Shown: in pieces, positions 9,535-20,342 of the stretch
Position numbering within the stretch: position 1 is the stretch's first letter
How the letters are laid out: every line of letters begins with the position of its first letter
Assembly: GCA_903772945.1 (NCBI GenBank)
Contig: CAICTM010000977.1
Location: forward strand, 1 to 40,913
Source: Seminavis robusta
Lineage: Eukaryota > Bacillariophyta > Bacillariophyceae > Naviculales > Naviculaceae
Reading direction: 5' to 3'
Length of the DNA: 40,913 nucleotides
Notes under the pieces: model-generated
The model's database searches: none
What the model was told of the DNA's origin: nothing
The model's input: the letters and a program-made list of their open reading frames with translations, nothing else
Position numbers and translations under genes: made by a program

Positions 9535-9787
9535 CATTAGCATTAGCATGGCGTGCCAAGTGGCCGGTACCGGTACCGATAGCAACTGCCGAAAGAACTA
9601 CTTGTATGCTCTTTGCTAAAAACGTACAAACATGTCATTGGTTTGTGAAGTACCAGTACACTACAATTACAAAAGTATGCCATCATCATCTAGAATAAAT
9701 AATTTTTGCTATATTTCATAAATAGTTGCTAGACCTAGACACAATTTCAAAGAACGCCAGGTGCGAAATAGATGCGACTCAATCACT

Positions 9788-11799
9788 CTAGTCGCACTCA
9801 CCCAGACGGACACTGCATTCTGGACTGAAGTGTACCATGGACAGCAAGAAGGTTCCGGCATACAAACATGCAATGGTGGAAGGAATTCCGAAAGGAGCGT
9901 GGCGCTCCGAGGTGAACGTGCGGTCTCCAACCTTGGCAGCCTGGAAGGCAACAATCATGTTGGCAGCACTTCCGAGCATGGTCAAGTTTCCTGCAATAGT
10001 AGCAGAGTACGACACTTGCAACCAATCGTAGGGACTTGCGTAGGGGAATGTAGCAGCAAGCATCTGGCAGACTGGCACGTTGGAGGCAATGTTGGACAGG
10101 ATTGTGATGATAATGACAAACCAGTACACACAGGCTCCGGAAGTCATCTGGTCGGCGCAACTTCCCATGGTGAAGTTGAAAAAGGCTTGAGGGACACCAG
10201 TATCGTCGAAGGATCCAATCAAGATGAATTGACCAATGAAAAGCATAAGAAGACCATAATCGACTTCGGTAAGAGTTGTCTCAGATTCAGTGACCAACTC
10301 TTCCTCTTCGGGTTCAATTTCGTTTCCATCCATATCGTAAGTCTTCTTGGGTGGAAGTGGGTTTCCTCTGCAAGCAAGAAGAGTTCGTATGGGGTGAGAC
10401 ACTGTTCGCGCAAAAGAATCATCGTGAAAGGATAGATCAAAAATACTTACTCGGCATCGTATTGAATGGTGGTGGGGCGTGGGTCGTAGTGTTGACGCTT
10501 GTAGGAAGCCATGACCATGAGAATGGCACCGGCACAAATGGAAACAACACAGACATCAAGACCACAAGCGAAGCAGATCAAGAAAAGAGTAACAACAATA
10601 ATCTGGAGACGAGACCAGAGGGACCATGAATGGGACTCTTCCTCTTCTTCCTTGCCTTGTACTTGACGGGCGTAGTAGGCATGTTCTTGGGCAAGCATCT
10701 CGGGTGTGCGGTTTCCCATGGCCATGATTCCAAAGTTCTCAATGAATCCAGAGGATCCAGGGAACAATTCGCTTCCGTAGTAGGTGAACATCATCAAGAC
10801 GTTAATGATGGTGGCAGCAATAACGGGAAGAACCATGTTGCTGGCAAACTCGAGCCATTTGATGTCGTCATATGCAAGGGAGACAATGAGGATGTTTTGG
10901 GGGTTACCAGTCATTGTCAGGGCAGATCCAATGTTGGCAGTTGTGGCCAGAGAAAGCAGGTATGGCAGGGAGTTGGCGACCTTGTGGCGGACGCAAAGAT
11001 CAACGACAACACCAGAGAAGATGAGCACAATGGAGTCGTTCATGACAGCTGCCGAGCCAATGGTGGACATGGCCATAATCTTTGCCGATCGTTTCCAGTT
11101 GACGGGATCATCCAAAGAGTCTCGGAGTTTGTCGAAGAGTCCTCCGCGTTCCATTTTTTCTAGATAGATGGTGGTGAGCATGAGACCAAAGAGAAGGAAG
11201 AGAGGTTCCATAATGATGACACGCTCGGCATCAAAGTAGGGTCCATGTCCAATCAATTGCAAGCCGAATCGCCAGACAACCATGGAGAGACCTCCACCAA
11301 GAGCAATACCCGGACGTCCGATTGGGAGAAACCAGTTGGGGAACATCAAAAAGACCCAGAAAGCAAAGTAGATGAGCGAGACGGACCACTTTCCGAAAGC
11401 GCTGAATTCTCCCGAGACATCAATGTGAACATATTCCCCAAGGTATCGGTGACGACGGCGTGTGTATTCCATGACACCTCCTTCCTCTTCTGCGAGGTTT
11501 CGGTTTCCAAATCCATTTCCTCGAGAAAGACGGCGTTCATTTCGTGGCGCATCCATCTCCATGACAGCCGCTGTGCGAGCCTTTGCCAGATGTAGCTTTC
11601 GTTGTGCCTTGTCACTCAGCTCAGGCATGCGTTCTCCAGTAGGTCCCAGCATAACAGCATTGAAGGCTACAACAACCGCCATGGCAATCATGGCAGGAGC
11701 CCATCGTCGAAGGGAAGAGACCTTCTTGGGGGCTCTCTGCGCCTCCTCGACGAGGGCAGGTGCAGCGACCTTTTCTTCATCATAAAGAGTGGAAGTCAT
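9788..11799 (-). CDS. Lsi2-like silicon/arsenite efflux transporter (ArsB superfamily)
   Basis: Two exons on the minus strand, 11799-10451 and 10367-9788, with an 83-bp GT-AG intron (phase 2), give 642 residues. After a charged N-terminus come a first hydrophobic helix (33-52), a hydrophilic stretch with an Arg cluster (about 86-120), and then the transporter core. Signature sites match plant Lsi2 and ArsB: WFLPIGRPGIALGG (156-169), LFGLMLTTIYLE (203-214), TTANIGSALTMTGNPQN (286-302), LSNIASNVP (540-548) and GNLTMLGSAANMIV (577-589). Two half-repeats flank an acidic central loop (EEEEE at about 384-388; EPEEEEL around 468-474). Known family members export silicic acid or arsenite by H+ antiport. 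In a diatom, control of cellular silicon is the attractive role; the substrate is inferred. Convergent with the LamG-like gene. Confidence 0.88.
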
Positions 11800-13312
11800 C
11801 TTCTATCTATCTACAAATGGAGTGATGGGGAAAGAGAACGGAAAAGAAACAACCAGTCAGTTCTCAATGTCAATGTAACAATAGAGCATCCACTAGAGGA
11901 AGAGCCAGTCGGAACCTAGAATGGTTTGTGGATTGGGCTATGATGTTGCGTGTACTGATCATTGGCGTCTTTGGTTGTTGTCGACCGATCAAAGCCTCCT
12001 CCACAAGATCGGGCCATCAATGCAACTTCCAACACCAATCATTCATCTACCAAGTCCATCACAGCGGATTGTTGTAGCTCATAACGATACTCCCTCTTGA
12101 CTCTTCCTCTAGCTAGCTAGTCCTTCTTAGTCGGCACTTCCTTACCTCGGCTTTCACTCTTGCAACTGACAGAATGGATGGCTCTACGAAACAGAGATAT
12201 TGTGATGAAAGGCTAAAGCAAGTGGCGATGCGCATTGGGCGAACGTTTGTCGTTGAGTCAGAGCCAGCCGGCTAACCTCTTAAACCCGTTAAGGAACATT
12301 AACTTTACTTAATTTACGTAGATAGCATTAAAACTGCATCCAAGGGATCGGCGAATGGCTCGGATACCTCGGTGTCACACGCCGAGAGGCGGACGACCTA
12401 CACAAGCCACATTGTACCGGTACCAATGAGAAAACGGCGATTTTAGGCACCTTGGAGGTAGTGCATCTATGCTACTACAGTGGTGGTACTGTTGCTGTCA
12501 TACATAAATCAAATCCCCAAAGCGGACAACCACCAAGAATTTGCAAGTAGCACCACTACACTTGTAATTAGCTCTGGTACTCTGGTAGGTACTACTAGTA
12601 GTTTCATTTTAAAGAGTGTAGTACCGAGCGTACCTCTAGCTGGCTATCTAACATCCCCGAGATGGGTCATTTTTTGCTCGACTTCTTGCATGGAGAGCGA
12701 CCGACGAAGGAGGGTTTCTTTGCTGGATTAAACATGGCCATATTATGTTGCCACATGTACCAAACGGAGTACTTTAGATTCCCAGCTACTTGGGCAATAA
12801 ACAGGGGGCAACTGGACGTGTTCCCGCAAAGGGATGAGTAAGCAGGTTTTCCTCCACGTGCCTGATCCCACCGCACCAGTATCGATACCGTGGAGTCCAG
12901 TCGAGTCGTAGCGCCTAGCTGAGTTTTCATCCTTTGTCCCGGTACGCCTATCGTGTAGCCTACCGGTAGAGTAACGTGGAAACGTCGTTCTTGGGTTTTA
13001 GTGTCCAATAGAAGAGCTTATTGGAAGCAAAACGGATGATACGATGCCCACACTACTCGTACCTTCCTTGGAATCAAAGAAAATAGTGATCGAATCATTC
13101 CGTACCGGTGTGGATTCGATTCGTGCAAGATCAGTGATGTGCAGCTTGTATGCGCGAAGCTCTTGTTATCGTACCTGTATGCAACATGTACCGGTATCAT
13201 TCGTCTTGCCTCCACAACCACCCCGCGGTGGCATCATTGATTAATTGAATGAAGTAGGTAGTCTACGCTCGTACGGTACCGCTCGTGTTCTCGTCTTTCT
13301 TGGGTTTCGGAA
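11800..13312. other. Long intergenic region upstream of the Lsi2-like gene
   Basis: No supported gene. The promoter and 5' UTR of the Lsi2-like gene (minus strand) lie next to 11800. The region contains TACCGGTA palindromes at 12415-12422, 12961-12968 and 13189-13196, and CTAGCTAGCTAG at 12109-12120. Short open frames (12480-12731; 12667-13008 minus; 13018-13221 minus) show no domain. Confidence 0.5.
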
Positions 13313-13597
13313 ATGAAGCGACGCCATCGCGTCGACAGAAGCATCCCACAACGAAGCTCACGTGATGTACTTCCTCAGCTACGTACGCTCACCCGGTTTT
13401 ATCCGCAAAGCATCCGAAGGCACATCGGAGTTCTGCCAGGCAGACAGTACCAGATCGTATGGATTACAGTTTTAGCTGTCCTGTTCCTAGTAGATGGCAG
13501 TGTTTTGCACACATCAGCCCGGGCGTGCTCCATCACCTCTTCGAAGTTCGTCGCGCAACAAACGATCATCTGTCATCGACTTCAAAAGTCGCGATGA
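13313..13597 (+). CDS. Possible small type II membrane protein or first exon
   Basis: An open frame of 94 codons: a strongly basic N-terminus (MKRRHRVDRSIPQRSSRD), more Arg-rich sequence to about residue 46, then one hydrophobic helix (about 48-62, IVWITVLAVLFLVDG) and a short Ser/Cys-containing tail. This is the shape of the N-terminus of a Golgi-type single-anchor protein whose later exons might be missing or not recognised. No homologue comes to mind and the frame could be chance. Confidence 0.25.
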   Translation: MKRRHRVDRSIPQRSSRDVLPQLRTLTRFYPQSIRRHIGVLPGRQYQIVWITVLAVLFLVDGSVLHTSARACSITSSKFVAQQTIICHRLQKSR

Positions 13598-13632
13598 GCC
13601 AGGATCGATGGGAGTCGTCGGCTACCTGTGAG

Positions 13633-13653
13633 GAATCGAATCGAATCGAATCG
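13633..13653. repeat. Pentanucleotide microsatellite (GAATC)n
   Basis: Four tandem copies of GAATC followed by a further G. The track sits in non-coding DNA. Confidence 0.85.
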
Positions 13654-14354
13654 TTTCATTGGGATGGCGGGAGATGAGGGACGTGTACCGGTACCATTCT
13701 AAAGGGCCACCAAATGGGTAAAGATACTACCACGCCGAGGGTAACCAACGCTTTGGTTCAAATGTCGTGGGAACTTTCTTTTAGAGTGTCTCCAGATGTT
13801 CTTGATGACTACCGACGAAAACAGAGAGCGGACACAAGTGCGCTGAAGGAACCTGATGCACAAAGGGTCTTGGTGGCAACCCAATCGCCATTGACTCACA
13901 TCCCCAACAAAATGTTCGGGTTCGTTATCCTGTTGTTCTGAGACTGAAGCCGCCATGGATACGCTGCAATGCCGAGCGCAGCACAACAACCTAAAGGTAC
14001 TACCGCCAGCATCGGGTGCTTCCAGAGCTTTCCTTTCCTTTGGCTGCTTCGAGTTCTCGTTGTGTGAGCTTGCTCGTGGCTTCGCGGTGGAGAACAAACA
14101 TTTGGAACACGAATGAATCCATTCGGCTGGCAGCAACGCTGAGGATCACACTCACAAAACAAGTTCCCAAGCTCCCTATAACAAGAAAGCAATCAAGCAA
14201 CAAGATGAACGTCACCAACGACGCGAAAGATGCCACCTTGCTTGGTCTTGGTACATGGGCCGTATGGTCGCTAGAGCATATTCGGACCAAGGGTATGCAG
14301 TCCAGCAAACCTAACCGAAAATTGACGCAAGCCATGGAGCTCTCGAATGTGATG
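13654..14354. other. Stretch with weak, conflicting coding signals on both strands
   Basis: No gene is supported. On the minus strand a coding-looking reading starts at 14122 (MDSFVFQMFVLHREATSKLT, then QRELEAAKGK) and, after a one-base shift near 14030, continues as KLWKHPMLAVVPLGCCAALG to a stop at 13896. This may be a decayed small membrane-protein gene. Overlapping open frames on the plus strand (13714-13941, 14016-14402) have no domain. A TACCGGTA palindrome is at 13686-13693. Confidence 0.3.
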
Positions 14355-15104
14355 AATCTGCGAGGACCTACCCAGGCTGTCGAAAGTCCAATGTCGTTTT
14401 GATGATGGTCCTGGCGGATGAAATGTTATCCACGGCTGAGGCTATAATCAAGTCCGTCGATCCCGGTGCATGGAAAGGCAAGACATTGGTACAATTACGT
14501 CGCATGACCCATTTGCCCTTGAAGCTCAAGAGCAAATCGTGGTGGAAACACTGGGCACAAATGTCATTGGAGGTGCCATGATGGCAGTCCCTGCGACTGT
14601 TGGGAAACAGGAGGCCATCTTTCTTGTTAGCGCCAAAGACACAGTTCTAATGGAGGAGCCCTTATCGGTCCTTCAAGTCTTAGGAACCGTCATATGTTGA
14701 AAGGTGACGTTTGGACTATAGCGTCCCTGATGGATATTGGATTGCTAGAAACCCTACAATTTGGAGTGGCTGGAAACGAACTTTCTTGTTTCCTTTTCCA
14801 AAAGTACGGGGTGGATAAGGAGTTTGAAGTTGTTGTTACCCAACCGATTCTGCATCATTTGAGTCAAGGAGCATGCCAAGCTGCGTTTGCAGAGGCGACT
14901 ACGAAGCACAATCCAAAGTCTACACTGCCGGCGGACATTTAGCCGTCTACGAATCTCATCTTCATTGCTTTGAACGAATGGGATGCAACGTCCCAAGTTT
15001 TTGAGTGTGTACCTCGATCAATTCCGAAAGGTCGAACCTTCCAAGGGTCCTTCAGCTATTGTCAACACCTACAAGTTCTTGGCTAATGATGATGAGAAGA
15101 AATA
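14355..15104 (+). pseudogene. Multiply frameshifted relic of an unidentified protein gene
   Basis: Coding-like sequence can be followed across at least five frame changes. In order it reads SNVVLMMVLADEMLSTAEA (from about 14380), DPFALEAQEQIVVETLGTNV (about 14510-14570), GKQEAIFLVSAKDTVLMEEP, then after a shift near 14695 GDVWTIASLMDIGLLETLQF and GVDKEFEVVVTQPILHHLSQ, then near 14935 GHLAVYESHLHCFERMGCN, and from about 14998 FLSVYLDQFRKVEPSKGPSA to a stop at 15104. Each piece has a sensible amphipathic composition, while every alternative frame is full of stops. I do not recognise the family. No splice sites explain the joins, so decay is more likely than introns. Assembly indels are possible, but neighbouring genes are intact. 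Confidence 0.5.
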
Positions 15105-16157
15105 GGACAAGCTAAAGGACTAGGAACGAAACCTTTTGGATGTAGACACCCACGCAGTGCAACCTTCCGTACATGCATGGAACACACATCGAAGCTAATA
15201 CGATAGTTTGATTATACGCTGCTAGCTTCGATTGTACCTGGAGAGCATAAACTACAGGGTAAGGGTAAGTGAAAGGAGGAGAGAATATACATACGTAACC
15301 GTTCTGTGCAGAGGTCCAGCTCCTCTTCTCGCGCATTGCTGTTTGTCAATATGTTTTTGACTCTAAAAAAGCAGTCATCACACACTCCTGAGAATCCATT
15401 CTGGGTGTCTAGCTATACTGCGGCAGCTGGAAAATGTATAATTGCAGGTTACTATGCGGTTAGAGGTTAGAGTGGACTATGGGCGGGAATGGACTCCAGA
15501 GGACGAGCCAGGGCAATGTGCAAGGGCGCGAGCAGGATAGCCAAGAGAGCAGACCAAATGCACAACCGAGGGAGGAAAGGGTGGCAAGGAATGAGGGCAG
15601 TTTGCGAAAGGAGAAAGGAGCAAAGGACAAAGAGTATAGCTATTGGGAGAGATCAAGAGCACCACATCCACCTCCTCTAAACCCCCCTTGAGATCCCAAT
15701 GCCGGGAGCTCATCATAGAAGCAGGAACACAAGCACCACGGAGGCACATAGTAGCATCGGGAGCAACGAATTTCTCGTCAGAGGGTGCTCGAAAAGAAGT
15801 CGCCTCCCACAACCAGTCTTGTGGTTGCATCCCCAACCAAAGCCAATGGTATCCAGCTTTCTCACCCATTCTTCAGACAGCGTCCCTGCTCATTTCAGGT
15901 TGCACTGTTAACATTTCCTTGCCCAACGCCCAAAGTGAGTTCGCTATTCATCATCGTCACTGTATATAGCTGTACGGTAGGGTAAAAACACTTGGCCCCT
16001 TTGCTGGCAATCTCGACTCCAGCCCTAGTAGTGCATGGGAGGACTCAACTTCCAACTGTTCCTGTTGTACAATGTAGAGTCTCGGCTGCTCTCATCTGGC
16101 CACCGCTTGTAATGAGCCAGTCCCAGGCGTTGTGTGAGTTTTCGTACAGGGGTACAT
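15105..16157. other. Intergenic region without recognisable gene
   Basis: Open frames exist on both strands between 15477 and 15969 (130 codons minus, 108 codons plus), but neither shows a domain, a signal peptide or coding composition I would trust. Confidence 0.4.
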
Positions 16158-16953
16158 TCATGGAATGGCAAACATTGAATCTGCTCTGCCACGTCCTCTG
16201 AACAGTGCTGGAGGGCACGACACAATGAATCGAAGCAGCACCTTCTTGTCAACGAGTGTTGCGTCAGGAATAAGAGAGTTACAAACGCACAGTCCGGAGA
16301 GCTTGCAGAAGGGTTCAAGATAGTTCTCAGAATGAAGTTCTTGCATGGAAATCCTCTTGCTCATAAGTTGATGCATCCTCAGTAGTGCTACGTTTGATTC
16401 TTTCAATGTACATTCCAAATGCGCATTGAGTATGGAGAAGCTGGCCTGGAACAAAGCCACGGTGTCGTCATTGGTGACAGCGGTGTCAGAGAGTTCATTC
16501 ACAATCTTGATGGACAAAGGAATCCCTTTGGGAGTTGACATAGGAAATGGCATTCGTTCCATGAGCCACATCGGCCCCCTTTGTTGTGGGAGCTTGTCAT
16601 AAAGAGTGACCACGGCAAATGCTTCTTGAAGGATACAGTAGCACTTGTGATAGACCTCCTTTCCACCCATCATCTTCATGGTGGCTGCCAAGCGCTGAGG
16701 TGCATGCCTCGCCCTTTTCACAGACCTCCATCACATTGATGTCAAAAAAAGTCTCAAGGAGTCAATAAGTCTCTCTTAAAATCTTTGCTTCAGTCAAACA
16801 GCTGATGATGGTTGTGTGCTTTGGGCACCAGTTCTCAGTAGTGCCATTGTTATTGGTTCCTCGAAAGTTGCCATTCAACTGTTGGATTGGGCGGAAGGTT
16901 GAGATTGGCAATGAAGATTCCAGCAGCAAGTGGGCATAATCATTCTTGTACAT
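16158..16953 (-). pseudogene. Frameshifted minus-strand ORF pair, function unknown
   Basis: A first open piece (16953-16762) reads FRPIQQLNGNFRGTNNNGTT, then CPKHTTIISCLTEAKIL, and stops. In the same frame after the stop comes LLETFFDINVMEVCEKGEAC. A second piece (16721-16158, 187 codons without a proper ATG) continues one frame over with MMGGKEVYHKCYCILQEAFA and a helical stretch (DDTVALFQASFSILNAHLE). Together they look like one gene with a stop near 16762 and a shift near 16700. No known domain is visible. A mobile-element protein or a decayed host gene are both possible. Confidence 0.35.
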
Positions 16954-17297
16954 GTAATACCTGGAACTTTGTTTTCCAACAATTACTTCTGAGGGTGCAG
17001 AAAGATAGTATTTTAGTCTACCGATGTCTTTTGCAGTCTAACCAGCTTTACAGTCTTGATTGACACCCAGGACTGGAGGATCTGCGAAGGAATTTGAATT
17101 CAAACGCCTCCTTCGGGAGCTCAAAACGGTCATCTCTTGCTCACAAATTGCTTTGGCAGCCTGATTTGCGATCACCCTCCCACAGTTTCAAAGCGGCTCT
17201 GCTTGAAGGGTATTGGTGTATTGGTACATGTACCGCACAAGCTATCTTTGTTATCTTCTCATTATCCAGTTTTAATTGATTCAGTCAAAAGGACATC
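16954..17297. other. Upstream region of LRR protein 1
   Basis: No gene seen. It lies between the minus-strand relic and the LRR protein 1 start and should contain that gene's promoter. No motif stands out. Confidence 0.45.
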
Positions 17298-19601
17298 ATG
17301 ATGAACAGCAGCAACGTCAACGACAATTCGGACGCCATTATCTCCGTTAATCAGGAGAACACCAGTACACCCAGTCTGATGGAGCCGATTGAGGGCCCGG
17401 GTCTCGAGGATGATATGGTCCATGATCAATTGCCTACGGTGGACGAAGCCAAAGCTAATCTTGATCTTGCAACCGGTGACAGCATTAGTCGAAGGACTCC
17501 TTACTGGCGCTGGTGCTTCTATTGCTTTTCCTGTATCTGCTGCGCATTCATCTTGTTAATTATTTTGGCATTTACAGTTGGTGCGATTGAAGAAAAAGAG
17601 GCTATGAAGCACAGTCAAGGCGACAGTAACCTTCCTCCCAAGTTAGCACCGGGGACCTACGAGCCTCGTACTGATTTTGTTAGACAATACTTGAGCAAAC
17701 ATTCCGACGTCAACGAGATGATGCGAGAAGGCTCGCCGCAGTACTGGGCTTCCAAATGGATTGCCGACGAAGATATCTTCCACTTGCCGGTCGACGATGA
17801 AGCCTTTGTCGAGCGTTATGCTCTGGCGGTGTTCTATTTCGCCATGAATGGTCCCAAGTGGCCCCTGCATCTGGGATTTTTGGCCGCGAGAAAGGTTAGT
17901 TCTTGCCGCTGGTCGCGATGAAGGTTCATGGCAGCAACTGCAACTAACTACATCTCTCTATTCAATTCTGTCATTCAGGTGTGCGACTGGAACCGTATTG
18001 GATTTGGAAGCGACGACAAACCTCGCTACGTAGGAGCTCATTGTACGAAGGGCGAAAAAGTACATGAGCTCTTTTTCCGTAAGTCTTCTCACAATTCTAT
18101 GTTAACGATGAATCCATGAGCCTGATGCAATGTCTAACAACAATTCCCTCTTTTCGATCTTTCTTATTAGCTGAAAAGTGGTTGCATGGTGTATTCCCAG
18201 ACGAAATGAGTCTTTTGTCAGAGCTTCGCTTTATTTCGGTTTACCGCAACCCTGATGTTGGGGGCAAGTTTCCGGAGGCAGTCCGCAAGATTCCCAAGTT
18301 GGAATATCTCGCGTTGCACTTCTGCGATCTCGAAGGAACCATTCCAAGCTGGATCGGGGAGATGACGGCACTCACTTCGTTGGTCTTGTCCAATAATGAT
18401 CTTACCGGTAAGGATGAAGATACACTCTTCAAAATTTGATGCGCAATGAAACTGATGCACCAATACTCACGCTCTTCCGTTCAGGCACCCTCCCGAGCGA
18501 AGTAGGACTTCTTACTGGTTTGAATCAGCTCTTTTTGGATGACAACAGGCTTCAAGGAGACATCAAGATGCTAGAGCCATTGACCAACCTCGAGGCGCTT
18601 CTTTTGGAAGACAATCAGTTCCACGGAAACCTTACGGACCCCATGATGTTTAACTGGCAGCACATGCAGATCATGGATCTCAGTAATAACAATTTGACAT
18701 CTACCATCCCGCCAGGCTTTTTTGCCCTCAAGAATCTTAGCGTTGCTGACATTCATTCGAATCAACTCACAGGCTCATTGCCGGTGATTGGCCAGACCAA
18801 CAATGCCTTCAAATTCTTGGCCCTCCACGACAACAAGTTGAAAGGGCAGATCCCAAACTCCATGGGTCGCCTTGAGAAAATGAGCCATTTGGACTTGTCG
18901 AACAACCTTTTCACTGGAACACTTCCTGCATCATTCGGCAACATGACCAATTTCAAGTATCTATTCCTGTCTATGAATAAGTTTGCTGAAGGCAAAATAC
19001 CTTCGTTCTTGCAAAAGTTGACCAACTTAGAGGACTTATCCCTGAAGGCCACACAGCGAACAGGAATCTTGCCCCATTGGTTGGGATTTATGCACTCATT
19101 GGTGTTGCTTGACCTCGACAGCAACCAGCTCCAGGGAACTATTCCCAGAGCACTCGGCGACCTTACAAACCTCAAGTTCCTGCTTTTGAATTCGAATAAG
19201 CTGCATGGAAGCATCCCTCAAAGCTTTGAGAAGTTGTCCAAGATTGGTGAGCCATACTTTGCCATTTTCCCCTACCGGTACAGGATGTCCTCTATGTTGA
19301 CTTACCTCTCACACGCACCATTTTTTATTTTGCTCTAGACTTTCTGATGCTTGAGGACAACAATTTGAATGGAACCGCCAAACACGTGTGCGACAAGAAA
19401 GAAACGCCCCAGGTCTTTGTGGCTGACTGTGAGGAAATCAAGCAATGCACTTGTTGCACCTTGTGCTGCTCTGATAATAATGCTGATAAACACTGTGATG
19501 ATGACGTGTGGCTAGGAGGAGTTGATCCCATTTGGGAAAGCCAATATGAACGGGCTTTCTATCAGTTTGAGAAGGTGAAACTCAAGAAACACAACCTTTA
19601 G
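17298..19601 (+). CDS. LRR protein 1: single-pass membrane protein with extracellular LRRs, no kinase
   Basis: Five exons: 17298-17894, 17979-18078, 18171-18407, 18485-19246 and 19339-19601, with four GT-AG introns of 77-92 bp, give 652 residues. Residues 1-70 are hydrophilic and acidic, 72-97 are a Cys-rich membrane helix (CFYCFSCICCAFILLIIL), and 144-159 read EGSPQYWASKWIADED, a motif shared with the other two LRR genes here. An N-cap follows (ERYALAVFYFAMNGPKW, then VCDWNR), then plant-type LRRs (for example LTSLVLSNNDLTGTLPSEVG and MSHLDLSNNLFTGTLPASFG). The C-terminus carries C583-x12-C596-x5-C602-x-CC-x2-CC. There is no signal peptide and no kinase, so topology is probably N-in/C-out. 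Plant LRRs of this type bind peptides or proteins; a receptor or adhesion role is inferred. A second ATG directly follows the first. Confidence 0.88.
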
Positions 19602-20342
19602 AGATTCTCAAGACACACAACCTTGCCCAGCCGTACGCTACCAATAGGAAAGGGTTAATCCTATATGGCAAATGGATTTGTCTCTATGACGCGTCGATGC
19701 GTCTAGAGCTGAAATTAATACATATTAATGATGATTGTCTATCTTACTCCCGAAAACACTACATTGTACTCAGTGGTTTGAGAGGAGCAGCTTCATTGCA
19801 ATCGTCAGGTTCAATCAGCCTCTCCTTCATCAGTTAGTTCTTAGTCTGAGTTCAAGAGGTCAGATCCTTGATCATTGCCTTGCTTCGGACTTTGGGATCG
19901 CTTTGCCCTACCGGTACAGTATGTAGTACGGCAGGTTGCTTCGGGTCCGTCTAGTCCTCTCACGTGACATTGTAGTCTGGCTAGCTAGCCAAAAGGTACT
20001 AGCTAGCTTCTAGTAGTACATCGCCGTAGTCCTCATCATGGTTGGGTTACGGTACAAAATGTACGTACGTCCTACAAGTAAAATAAATATCGAATAAGGC
20101 GCCTGCAAGACCAGGCATTCGTGCCATGCCTAAGTCTTGTGGGAGTTTTAAAAAACAGTGGAGTCGCACCTCACTTTATTGCTTGGGCCTTCTCTTGCTC
20201 TTCTTGTTGGTACAGTCGCTTCTGAGCTTCTTTGAGGTTGCTTGCCATTTTGCCATAGTTTCCTACCGTACTCATACAGTACTAGCTAGCTAGTCTCCAT
20301 TACTGGACTTACCACCCGGAGAAACTCTTTGAAAACGGCACC
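19602..20342. other. Intergenic region between LRR protein 1 and the YeiH-like gene
   Basis: No large gene. It holds a TACCGGTA palindrome at 19909-19916 and CTAGCTAG at 19981-19988, 19999-20006 and 20282-20293. A 25-codon minus-strand open frame at 20248-20171 encodes a Gln/Glu/Lys-rich helix (EAQKRLYQQEEQEKAQAIK), too short to call as a gene. The 5' UTR of the transporter ends here. Confidence 0.5.

Noticed and set aside
10447..11799. The Lsi2-like gene as two separate genes
   Set aside because: The stop after exon 1 lies two codons past a canonical GTAAGT donor, and exon 2 supplies the second half-repeat in phase after an 83-bp intron.
15477..15969. Overlapping 130- and 108-codon frames as genes
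   Set aside because: Opposite strands of the same segment, no domain, no signal peptide, and no splice or homology support for either.
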